Shown here: positions 1-6,642 of the stretch, piece by piece | How the letters are laid out: each line of letters begins with the position of its first letter | Numbering within the stretch: position 1 is the first letter of the stretch | Assembly (NCBI GenBank): GCA_964464925.1 | Contig: CAYXLI010000069.1 | Coordinates: forward strand, 1 to 7,398 | Direction: 5' to 3' | DNA length: 7,398 nucleotides | DNA from: CAYXLI01 sp964464925 | GTDB taxonomy: Bacteria; Acidobacteriota; Terriglobia; Bryobacterales; Bryobacteraceae | Notes under the pieces: generated by a model | Database searches by the model: none | What the model was told of the DNA's origin: nothing | The model's input: the letters and a program-made list of their open reading frames with translations, nothing else | Position numbers and translations under genes: made by a program

Positions 1-50
1 AGTGTTACCTATGTCTTAGGAACGAATTGTTACCTATGTGTCCGGAATGG
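1..50. repeat. Direct repeats of a 12-mer, probable IS-end remnant
   Basis: TGTTACCTATGT occurs at 3-14 and again at 28-39, a 25-base period, and the second copy is followed by GTCCGG. Short direct repeats like this are typical of the ends of transposons whose transposase binds several terminal sites, such as IS21-like elements, and I have a memory of similar TGTTACC(C/T)ATGT ends in integrase-type ISs. No transposase belonging to it is in the window, so it is either the end of an element lying to the left or a solo end. The element's name and exact boundary cannot be fixed from this sequence. Confidence 0.45.
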
Positions 51-63
51 ACAATTGATTCTA

Positions 64-108
<45 letters not shown>

Positions 109-210
109 AATAGTGCGACCTTGAAAATAAACAACTTATGCGTTTATGGCGTTCATCCAGACCACTTACGGCCACCGAGTTTCAACAAGTTCCGAGAAAA
201 AGCCGCTTAA

Positions 211-228
211 GGTAGTAATGGTAGTAAA
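211..228. repeat. Tandem GGTAGTAAW repeat, possible arm sites or iterons
   Basis: GGTAGTAAT at 211-219 is followed directly by GGTAGTAAA at 220-228. The pair lies about 100 bases inside the tRNA-fragment junction, where short direct repeats often serve as arm-type sites for a tyrosine integrase. It also lies just upstream of a repA-like gene, where plasmid iterons are found. Two copies are too few to choose between these readings. The rest of 109-257 contains no gene I can support. Confidence 0.35.
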
Positions 229-257
229 CAGCGGCCCCTACGTTTAGTCCCCTCACT

Positions 258-1277
258 TTGACCCTCCAAACTCGCCTTGATCACGCGCCCGGAGCGCGTC
301 ACGAGGTGATCGTTTTGTCGCAATTCCACCACTCGGGTCTTCAGCCCGCCGGAGCCATACTCCGCGGAACCTGCCCAGACCTGATCGTGTCGAAACAGAA
401 GCTCAGACAGGCAGAGCGGATTCAGCTAGTCCGGCAGAACCGGGAGCAAGCCACCCAGACGCTTTGCTTCAATTCGCGGCCGTTCGTCCTTTGCGGTCTG
501 CCGGTTCGCCGACTTCCGAAGGATCAGTTGCTTTACGAGCGCCGCAACGGCCGGTTTGTTCTCCAGGTGACCGGACATCCTGAGTTCGGGGTGCCGTTTG
601 GTCAAGACCGACTAGTCCCCATCTTTCTGGCCACACTCGCGGTCCAACAGAAAAGCCAGACGATACGCTTCCGCACTGCTGCCGAGATGCTGGAGACTTT
701 CGGCATGCAGACCGGAGGCAAGGAATACCGGAGACTGGTCAGTGCCTTCGAGCGGGTTTTCGGCGCAACCATTTTCTTCGGGACCGACGCACTAAACGGT
801 TCTGCCAAGGTGGTCCAGCGATCCCGCTTCAACTTCATGCGGGAGGCGCAGATCTGGTACAGCCGGTCTCCTGAACAGCGGCCCGTTTCTAGCGAGTTCG
901 AGAATGTCATCGTGCTCAGCGATGACTTCTACCAGGAGATCCTGGCCCATCCCGTCCCGAACGATCTTGAGGCCGTGAAGGTGCTGGCCGCATCGCCGGC
1001 CATCCTGGACCTGTACATGTGGCTCAGCTACCGCAGTTTCACGGCGAAAAGAACGGAGTCGATCCCAATCTTCGGTGATTTCGGCCTGGCGAATCAGCTG
1101 GGCTGCGTCGAATACAGCCGGCCGCGGCGCTTCCGCGCCATGCTCGAACAATGGCTCGACACTATACGCGCGATCTGGCCCCAGTGCCCGGCGCGGATAA
1201 TCTCAAACGGCCAAAACATGGAGATCCGAAACGCGACGCCCATCCGTGAACAGGTGCAGGCTTCAGCGGCATTGTGA
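258..1277 (+). CDS. RepA-type plasmid replication initiator
   Basis: The 339-residue product matches the plasmid-encoded RepA C-terminal family (RepA_C). The conserved features run in order: LPKDQLLYERRNGRF (86-100), PFGQDRLVPIFLATLAVQ (113-130), the helical segment around ETFGMQTGGKEYRRL (146-160), and the hallmark block HPVPNDLEAVKVLAASPAI followed by LDLYMWLSYR (231-259). RepA proteins bind iterons at a plasmid origin and start replication. No strong ribosome binding site precedes the TTG at 258. In-frame GTG codons at 306 and 387 are alternatives; the one at 387 (MSKQKLRQAE...) leaves an N-terminal arm nearer the usual family length. The reading frame is open to the normal end with no internal damage. 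It lies just inside the tRNA junction and faces a degraded parB, which suggests an integrated plasmid or ICE. Whether it is still active cannot be told; the family call is firm. Confidence 0.82.
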   Translation: MTLQTRLDHAPGARHEVIVLSQFHHSGLQPAGAILRGTCPDLIVSKQKLRQAERIQLVRQNREQATQTLCFNSRPFVLCGLPVRRLPKDQLLYERRNGRFVLQVTGHPEFGVPFGQDRLVPIFLATLAVQQKSQTIRFRTAAEMLETFGMQTGGKEYRRLVSAFERVFGATIFFGTDALNGSAKVVQRSRFNFMREAQIWYSRSPEQRPVSSEFENVIVLSDDFYQEILAHPVPNDLEAVKVLAASPAILDLYMWLSYRSFTAKRTESIPIFGDFGLANQLGCVEYSRPRRFRAMLEQWLDTIRAIWPQCPARIISNGQNMEIRNATPIREQVQASAAL

Positions 1278-1317
1278 GCCTTCGGCAAGCTTGCGTGAAT
1301 TATCGCGGCAATAGCTG

Positions 1318-1611
1318 CTCAGCGTGAGCTTGCCGGCCCGGAAGTCTTTCAGGAATTCAGCAGCAACTCGGGTGGGCTCGACTCGCTGAAGCACATGCCT
1401 TTCGGTTTTGCCGAAGCGCAATGCGATCCTATCGGCAGACAGCTCATCGACGGTGGCGAGCTTGTTGCAAGGCGTCGAAATGATCGGCGGGCTCCATCTC
1501 ATCATGGAGAGTGTTGGCCGCGAGGCTCAGTTCCGGTGGAATTCTCGTCATCGCGGGTCTTGCATTCGACCTTGTCGCTGGGAAGTGTTCCTCGTTGGGC
1601 CAAAATACTCG
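1318..1611 (-). pseudogene. parB: Frameshifted ParB (partition protein) fragment
   Basis: Three minus-strand frames together give the middle of a plasmid ParB. About 1609-1534 reads SILAQRGTLPSDKVECKTRD..., about 1533-1462 reads ELSLAANTLHDEMEPADHFDAL, and about 1466-1320 reads NKLATVDELSADRIALRF, then KTERHVLQR and RVAAEFLKDFRAGKLTL. These correspond to the end of the ParB N-terminal domain, its SLAEN...MHPADQFEAF-like motif, and the helix-turn-helix that binds parS. At least two frame changes (near 1534 and near 1464) separate the pieces, and the start and C-terminal part are missing. ParB works with ParA in segregating plasmids or chromosomes; this copy cannot make a working protein. It converges on repA with almost no gap, as expected for the remains of a replication/partition module. 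An IS-like transposase begins about 45 bases beyond its right end. Confidence 0.72.
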
Positions 1612-2858
1612 TCCGGCACGGACCGTCGGTCGTCGGTACCATGTTGATTCGACATGCAGAACAATGGCTGGGCACAGCTGCTGGCATACGTAACGGGCCT
1701 CGTGAATCACCGCCTGCTTCTCCAGTGCGAATACCTCGTCGCAGAAAATCGGATTCTGTGCGCGCATCTGCCCGGCAAGGTTCGGCTCTCCGACTCCGAG
1801 TGACGCACGCTGGCTCAAATCGGCAAACGCCTTGGGCGGAAGCTTCTTTCGGAGGTGGCCTGTGTCGCGAAACCCGAAACGATTCTCGCCTGGTGTCGGC
1901 GTCTCATCGCTCGCAAGTTCGATGGATCTAAGCATCGCTCTTATCCAGGACGGCCGCGAGTCAGCCCTGAGATCGAGGCGCTCATCGTCCGCATGGCCCA
2001 AGAGAACGGCACCTGGGGGTACGATCGGCTGGCTGGCGCCCTCGCTAATCTCGGCCACTACGTGTCTGACCAGACTGTCGGAAACGTGCTGAAGCGCCAC
2101 GGCATCCCAACCGCGCCCAAACGCAGCCAGTCCACGGCCTGGAAAGACTTCATCTCCGCACACATGGCTGTGCTTGCGGGAACCGACTTCTTCACCGTCG
2201 AAGTTCTGACTTGGCGTGGGCTCGCCACCTACTACGTCCTGTTCTTCATTCATCTGGAGACCCGGCGCATCACGCTCGCTGGCATCACACGCCACCCCAC
2301 AGAAGCGTGGATCACTCAGATGGCGCGCAACGCCGTCGACGACACGGCTGGCGGACTCCGTCAGTGCCGCTACGTGTTGCATGACAGAGATGCGAAATTC
2401 TGTGCCGCCTTCGACGATGTGCTGGCGTCGGAAAGCATAGTGTTTGAAGATTCCGCCGCGCAGCCCGAATCTGAACGCATTCGCCGAAAGGTGGGTCCGC
2501 TCAGTGACGCAGGAGTGCCTTTCCAAGCTTGTTCTGCTTGGGGAACGCTCGTTGGAACGGGCGTTGACCGAATACATCGCGCATTACCACTCCGAGAGAA
2601 ACCATCAGGGCAAAGGAAACGTTCTCCTCTTCCCCACCCCGCTGTCCGCGACGTGCCCTCGATCGGTCCATTGTCGAGAGCGGCTCGGCGGCTTGCTTCG
2701 ATTCTACTGCCGAGCCGCATGAATACTTTGACCCTTCGACCACTGGCGCGCCCAGTTCCCCGCGGGCATCCTCTGGCTCACCGCCGGATGGTAGCTTTGC
2801 GGCAGAACCCGCAGCAGAGTTCAACGCCGTTCAGAGAACGACTACCGAATCCGCTCCG
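1612..2858 (+). mobile_element. Remnant insertion sequence (integrase-core type), approximate bounds
   Basis: The element is defined by its dead transposase gene. The left limit is set where recognisable parB sequence stops (about 1611), the right limit by the stop codon of the neighbouring minus-strand gene (2859). I found no convincing terminal inverted repeats or target-site duplication between 1612-1653 and 2723-2858, so the true ends may lie inside these limits. The 136 bases after the transposase stop contain no gene I can support. Sequence on the two sides does not rejoin into one gene: parB lies to the left, an unrelated effector gene to the right. The IS may therefore mark a rearrangement junction and not a simple insertion. 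Confidence 0.55.
1654..2722 (+). pseudogene. Integrase-core (rve/DDE) transposase, internal stop and frameshift
   Basis: Reading from ATG 1654 gives MQNNGWAQLLAYVTGLVN and then a helical region with YLVAENRILCAHLPGKVRLSD, as in a transposase family I recall from soil bacteria. A TGA at 1801-1803 interrupts it at codon 50, and the same frame continues with RTLAQIGKRLGRKLL, VAKPETILAWCRRLIARKFDG and GTWGYDRLAGALANLGHYVSD. The catalytic core follows: first Asp in AGTDFFTVEV (codon 2185), second Asp in HDRDAKF (codon 2383), and Glu in NLNAFAERW (codon 2486), a DD(34-35)E arrangement. Between the second Asp and the Glu the frame shifts near 2440, so the end (KIPPRSPNLNAFAERW to RERLGGLLRFY) is in another frame and stops at 2722. 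Full-length members are single ORFs, so this copy should be inactive. It is best placed near the IS3/IS481-type integrases; I cannot give an exact IS name. Confidence 0.85.
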
Positions 2859-4790
2859 CTACTGGATCGGAAAGAAGTACCAGGTCTCCACCAGGTTTCT
2901 CGTGAAGAGTGGGTCCGCGCCCGGCTGCAGCGTATGATCGATCCACTCGATCGCACCCCTCACGTTCTGCGCATTGAACACATGCCCTGACAGCTCGCCC
3001 GCGGCCACGCGACCGTCGCGATACTTCACGAACACCAACCCCTGGCTGCCGTCGCCTTCCCGTTGCAGAATGTTCTGGATCGCCTCGGGACTCGTGACCT
3101 CCACCGGGTTACCTGTTTGAATCTCGCGCAACTCTTCGGGCGTGAACGACGCGGGGTGACGCGGCTGATAGTTCTCGCCGTAGCTTTGCAGACGTTGCAC
3201 GATCTCCGCCCTCGTGTGCTGCAGATCCGTCGTGCCCGCATCGTAAACACCTCGAATGCGCACCCGCTGCCCGTTCCCCAGGGGACCACCCGTGCGGAAC
3301 AGATCGGCTTCCGCCAGCGCCGTCGGGAAACACGCGTTTTTCGCAAAACACTTCGGCCCGGTGCTGCTGCCGAACATCTGGTTGTTGTGAATTATCCCTT
3401 CGTAAAACTTCCCGAACTTCCTCTCCGCGGACGCGATCTGCTTCAAGCTCCCCGCCGCCTTTTCCACCTGCGCGATGTTTCTCAGCGCCTTCGTCCCACC
3501 GAGCATCTCTCCGGGACCAGGCAACACGTTCGGCAGGTTCTCGCCGAGAAAACGCGCGGGATTCTTGCGGAACTCCGCTACCGCATGCTGCGCCGCCCCC
3601 TTCAACGCTTGATGATTTCTCGAATTGTCGTTCAGCAAGTAGTCGATGATACCCTGCGCCATCTGCCGCACCGGCACGCCCGGCTCCTGTGCCAGGAATT
3701 GCAATTGATCGCGAGCCCACTGCGCCATGCCGCCCACAAACTCACTGCCAGGGTCGCGACTCTGGCTCTGCTCTTTCGCGATCACGTTCATCTCCGCGCC
3801 AAGCTTGAACAAAAGCTGGCGGTGTTCGGGCGTGAGAATCTCCTCTGCCCGAACGGCGCCAGGCGCCGCGCCATCGCCGTAGTCCCGCGAAGTGTCGCGT
3901 GACAATCCCCCGCCGCAATGATTGGCGACGCAGTTCTCGATTCCACGGAGTTGCTGCAGCACGTTCTCCCTGTCCTGCTGGACTGCGAGGGTGATATGAC
4001 TCGCGGACTCCGGGTTCGGCGCTGGGATTTTCATCTTCAGCGCCATGGACTCGAGGTGCCTCTTGGCGGTGACGACCGGGCAGTGGCAATCCATCATCAG
4101 GCTGCGGTGCGATCGCCCACCGAACAGCTGATCGATCTTGCCGTCCAGCTGTTTCCACGCCTTCGATTCCGTAACGGCCGGAGCGTCGAGCGCTTCACGA
4201 TAGATGGCGACGATTTCAGCTAAGAGACGGCAACTCTGTGGATCTCTTTGCTTATCGCCCTGAAATTCCGTTTGGTACTGAGGCGACGGCCTCGCGTATC
4301 GCGGCAAGCTCACCTGAGCGCGCAGCACGGAGTAACACTGCCGGGTTTTCTCCAGCCCATCTCGGGCCTGGTGCTGAAGGCTTTCATGTTCCGTAAGAAG
4401 CTCGGCGGCCATCGACGGATCCGCGACGACCGCCGCGCGCCGGAACAACTCATCCGCTTCCCGAAGCTTTCCGCGGGCGACACGGAGCGGCACTGCGCAG
4501 CTGCTCAAACCTCGGGCGGAGAGTGGCAGGCTTGCAGAGGCGCGGTCCCAAGCCTTCTCAGCGCCATCCCACGAATCGAGTTCCACCCGCCAGTGCGAGT
4601 TCCGCGCAGCCGCGCTCTCGCTGACTCGCAGGAGGTCTTCGAACCGTATGACCGCCTGCGTGCTCTCGCCGACGGCGTCGCTTTCGTCCCGCTCGTGCGC
4701 CACCGCATCGCCAGCGACGTCGCATACGGCGAGAAAGCAACCAACACACGTGATGAACTTCAGCAGAGTCCTGTCCATTCGTCGTCGCAT
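2859..4790 (-). CDS. Sec-exported protein with C-terminal papain-fold toxin-like domain
   Basis: A product of 643 residues from ATG 4790 (alternative ATG 4778; neither has a clear ribosome binding site). It opens with a basic stretch, a hydrophobic core LLKFITCVGCFLAV and a signal-peptidase site AVA (29-31) before HERDE. Residues about 127-158 look coiled-coil. A CHC motif lies at 235-237 and further Cys are scattered, which fits an extracytoplasmic protein. Residues 411-438 (NPARFLGENLPNVLPGPGE...) resemble linkers before polymorphic-toxin domains. The last ~160 residues carry a papain-like signature: Cys487 in NACFPTALAEADL, His603 in GHVFNA, and Asp618 in IEWID. The 15-residue His-Asp spacing equals that I recall for the deamidases SseI, PMT and OspI. 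The likely activity is proteolysis or glutamine deamidation of an unknown target. The C-terminus (ETWYFFPIQ) looks natural, not cut by the IS. It follows the Sel1 gene by 101 nt on the same strand and is probably co-transcribed. The fold call is good; the toxin role is inferred. Confidence 0.68.
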   Translation of the reverse strand: MRRRMDRTLLKFITCVGCFLAVCDVAGDAVAHERDESDAVGESTQAVIRFEDLLRVSESAAARNSHWRVELDSWDGAEKAWDRASASLPLSARGLSSCAVPLRVARGKLREADELFRRAAVVADPSMAAELLTEHESLQHQARDGLEKTRQCYSVLRAQVSLPRYARPSPQYQTEFQGDKQRDPQSCRLLAEIVAIYREALDAPAVTESKAWKQLDGKIDQLFGGRSHRSLMMDCHCPVVTAKRHLESMALKMKIPAPNPESASHITLAVQQDRENVLQQLRGIENCVANHCGGGLSRDTSRDYGDGAAPGAVRAEEILTPEHRQLLFKLGAEMNVIAKEQSQSRDPGSEFVGGMAQWARDQLQFLAQEPGVPVRQMAQGIIDYLLNDNSRNHQALKGAAQHAVAEFRKNPARFLGENLPNVLPGPGEMLGGTKALRNIAQVEKAAGSLKQIASAERKFGKFYEGIIHNNQMFGSSTGPKCFAKNACFPTALAEADLFRTGGPLGNGQRVRIRGVYDAGTTDLQHTRAEIVQRLQSYGENYQPRHPASFTPEELREIQTGNPVEVTSPEAIQNILQREGDGSQGLVFVKYRDGRVAAGELSGHVFNAQNVRGAIEWIDHTLQPGADPLFTRNLVETWYFFPIQ

Positions 4791-4811
4791 CGTCAGCTGC
4801 TGCGTAACAGA

Positions 4812-4833
4812 GGCGGCTGGCCGAGGAGCCGCC
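4812..4833 (-). other. GC-rich hairpin in the Sel1-effector gap
   Basis: GGCGGCT and AGCCGCC form a perfect 7-bp stem with an 8-base loop in the 101-nt gap between the two minus-strand genes. The stem ends 21 bases before the effector ATG at 4790, and no U tract follows it. It is therefore unlikely to be a simple terminator. It could stabilise or process the transcript, or reduce translation of the effector relative to the Sel1 protein. Confidence 0.4.
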
Positions 4834-4891
4834 AACCTCCAGACCAGATCCGCACCGGATGCCCCTCGTAAACCGGTTCGCCAGCCTTTCC

Positions 4892-6118
4892 TTACCGTGG
4901 TGGCGGCGGCGGTGGCACGCAGCTCGTACCCCCCTGCGATTTGCAATGCTGATAATTTGCCTGCGCGATATTAGACATCATTACAGCGTGCCAATAATCG
5001 TACTCAGCGCGAGCTTTGCGCAGCCACGCGACCCGTTCCGCCGAATTGCGGAAAAGGAGACCCACTGGCTCGGGAACGCGTACGGTAATCAGTCCGGGAA
5101 ACATGTCGCGCTCCGCTTCGTCGCGGAACCCGACGTTGTTGGTCGGGTAGGCCAGCCAGCGCGCGAAGTGGTCGGACTCGGCGTTTCCGAGAGCGGCCGC
5201 GCGCTTGTCCCAATAGATCGTTTCCAAACGGTCCTGAGGCACGCCGATTCCAAACTCATAGCACCGGGCGAGCGCCGCCATGCCTTCTGCGTCGTTTTGT
5301 TCGGCGCTCTTGCGGTACCATTTGGCAGCCTCCGTCCAGTCTTCAGGGACGCCCCTTCCGATTTCGTACGCGTGGCCGAGATTGCGTTGTGCGGCCGAAT
5401 CGCCGGCTTCGGCCGCTTTGCGGTACCACGCAACGGCCTGCCGATGGTCTTCCGCGACCCCGACTCCGAATGCGTAATGCCAGCCGACCTGAAGTTGCGC
5501 CCGCGAATTGCCTGTCTGCGCTGCCTGAAGGAATGGCCGGAACGCCCCCGCTTTGTCGCCGGCCTTGTACATGCGCTCCCCCTCGTCCCAAAGGGCAGTG
5601 GCCGGTTCGGTTCTCGAGTGGCCGGCGAGGGTGAGGTTCGTCAGGTTGTTTGCCGCGTTTGGATTGCCGCTCGCAGCCGCCAGTTTGTACCACCGAATGG
5701 CTTCGTTGCGGTCCTTCGAAACGACGTACCCCATCTGGTAGTATGCGCCGATACTGTTTTGCGCTTCGGGATAGCCGTGTTCGGCGGCCTTTTGGAACCA
5801 CCGGAACGCTTCGGCCCGATTCTGCGGAACACCGGCGCCCTCGTCGTAGAGAGCCCCCACGGCGTTTTCGGCGGCCCCGAATCCAGCGTCGGCGGCGCGC
5901 CGATAGTAAGTCATCGCGAGGCGCAGGTCCCTCGGGAGGCCCGCCTCGCCGAATTGGTGGAAGTAGCCTACACAATAGTTGGTCTGCGGGTTCGCGTTCC
6001 CGGCCTGAGCTGCATGAATAAGTCCGAGGTTCATGTGCTGGCAGAGCGGGTCAAGAATGTCGGCGCGGACTACCCGGGTGGCGATACAGAGAACGACAAT
6101 GCACGCAAATTTGTGCAT
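4892..6118 (-). CDS. Secreted Sel1-repeat protein
   Basis: The start at 6118 is chosen because GGAG (6127-6124) lies 5 bases upstream and the product then begins with a signal peptide: MHKFACIVVLCIATRVVRA, cleaved after VRA (residue 19). The 408-residue protein holds six clear 36-residue Sel1 repeats at 44-80, 81-116, 117-152, 205-240, 241-276 and 277-312. They carry the consensus features A...G.xY..G.GV..D...A..WY.KAAE.G. A degenerate unit (153-204) splits them into two groups of three. The C-terminal 96 residues are not Sel1-like and end in a run of six prolines and Arg. Sel1 repeats form alpha-solenoids that bind protein partners, here outside the cytoplasm. It is the first gene of a probable operon with the papain-fold protein and has its own strong promoter. 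Some Sel1 proteins act as effector immunity factors (TplEi of Pseudomonas is one I recall), which makes that role possible but unproven here. Confidence 0.85.
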   Translation of the reverse strand: MHKFACIVVLCIATRVVRADILDPLCQHMNLGLIHAAQAGNANPQTNYCVGYFHQFGEAGLPRDLRLAMTYYRRAADAGFGAAENAVGALYDEGAGVPQNRAEAFRWFQKAAEHGYPEAQNSIGAYYQMGYVVSKDRNEAIRWYKLAAASGNPNAANNLTNLTLAGHSRTEPATALWDEGERMYKAGDKAGAFRPFLQAAQTGNSRAQLQVGWHYAFGVGVAEDHRQAVAWYRKAAEAGDSAAQRNLGHAYEIGRGVPEDWTEAAKWYRKSAEQNDAEGMAALARCYEFGIGVPQDRLETIYWDKRAAALGNAESDHFARWLAYPTNNVGFRDEAERDMFPGLITVRVPEPVGLLFRNSAERVAWLRKARAEYDYWHAVMMSNIAQANYQHCKSQGGTSCVPPPPPPR

Positions 6119-6123
6119 GATTA

Positions 6124-6127
6124 CTCC
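6124..6127 (-). promoter_or_regulatory. Ribosome binding site for the Sel1 gene
   Basis: GGAG is followed by five bases (TAATC) and then ATG at 6118. It decides the start, since the longer upstream reading frame has no such site and would hide the signal peptide inside the protein. Confidence 0.7.
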
Positions 6128-6172
6128 GGGCCGGGTCACTGAAGAAAGGAACAAGCGGGGGCCCACCCAGAG

Positions 6173-6201
6173 ATTATTGGAGCTGGGCGAGAAAATGTCA
6201 A
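6173..6201 (-). promoter_or_regulatory. Sigma70-type promoter for the Sel1-effector pair
   Basis: On the minus strand a perfect -35 TTGACA (6201-6196) is followed by a 17-base spacer and a -10 AATAAT (6178-6173; 5 of 6 matches to consensus). Transcription would start near 6166, leaving a leader of about 48 bases before the Sel1 ATG. Both hexamers and the spacing are close to ideal, and the site is directly upstream of a gene with a good ribosome binding site. Confidence 0.7.
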
Positions 6202-6402
6202 TATTCTGGCGGGGAGGATTGTAGTTCGCGACCGAGGCGAAACCCAATGAGTGCCTGGACCACCCGGTGGCTCGACGAATGCATTCTCAATGGCGTGTCG
6301 CGCGATTTGGTGCGACCGAAGGAGGACGACACCGCACGTGGGCTGGCGACACGTTAATCGTGGTTCGAATCGATGCCGGGGAGCCACGAAAAATCGCGTT
6401 GA
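6202..6402. other. Intergenic stretch with no recognised gene
   Basis: Between the Sel1 promoter and the inverted repeat at 6403 I see no reading frame with recognisable similarity or a plausible ribosome binding site. GGTTCGAATC occurs at 6362-6371 and again at 6451-6460. Despite their T-loop look, neither has flanks able to form a tRNA T stem. Confidence 0.4.
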
Positions 6403-6447
6403 AAACAAAGGAGTTACTCAGGCTGGTTTCGTATAACTCCTTTGTTT
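6403..6447. repeat. Perfect 14-bp inverted repeat, possible bidirectional terminator
   Basis: AAACAAAGGAGTTA (6403-6416) and its exact reverse complement TAACTCCTTTGTTT (6434-6447) flank a 17-base loop. A-rich 5' and T-rich 3' flanks on either strand give a terminator-like shape in both directions. The loop is longer than in usual Rho-independent terminators, so a protein-binding site or a small mobile-element relic is also possible. It lies about 200 bases upstream of the Sel1 promoter and about 240 bases downstream of the mgtC stop. Confidence 0.6.
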
Positions 6448-6560
6448 CTCGGTTCGAATCCATAAGACCCTGTGCCGTTCTTTCCTAAGGAAGCTGAACA
6501 GGAAATCCACACGCCTACCCGGCAGGTTCGTCGATACCAGCCGCAGGTGACGGGTAAGGT

Positions 6561-6589
6561 AGAGGGCGATGATCGTTCGAAAGCCCTCT
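6561..6589. repeat. 7-bp inverted repeat in the intergenic region
   Basis: AGAGGGC (6561-6567) and GCCCTCT (6583-6589) are perfect reverse complements around a 15-base loop. No T run follows on either side. The surrounding 6448-6642 has no gene I can support. Chance occurrence cannot be excluded for a 7-bp stem. Confidence 0.3.
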
Positions 6590-6642
6590 GCCGCTGATGC
6601 GATCCACCACTGTTGTTACAGCGATCTATAAAGGGCAGACAC

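Noticed and set aside
1801..1803. TGA read through as selenocysteine or recoded codon
   Set aside because: No reason to expect recoding in a transposase. A second lesion near 2440 shows ordinary decay.
1444..2577. 377-residue minus-strand open frame
   Set aside because: Most of it is antisense to the transposase. Only its last ~30 residues match ParB, and these are counted in the parB pseudogene.
3063..3902. 279-residue plus-strand open frame across the effector gene
   Set aside because: It is antisense to the papain-fold gene, rich in Arg and Leu as expected for a shadow frame, with no recognisable domain.
4718..4790. Lipoprotein signal at CVGC in the effector's leader
   Set aside because: The residue three places before the Cys is Cys, not Leu/Val/Ile, and a good AVA signal-peptidase I site follows.
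4778..4946. TTG start at 4946 for the effector gene
   Set aside because: It would overlap the end of the Sel1 gene and bury the signal peptide about 50 residues inside the protein. ATG 4790 or 4778 gives a proper exported N-terminus.
4859..6142. 427-residue plus-strand open frame across the Sel1 gene
   Set aside because: It is the antisense shadow of the Sel1 repeats in GC-rich DNA. The minus strand has a promoter, ribosome binding site, signal peptide and clear repeats, and the plus frame has no family features.
6361..6470. GGTTCGAATC motifs as T arms of tRNA genes
   Set aside because: The flanking bases do not form a 5-bp T stem, and no acceptor strand or CCA follows on either strand.
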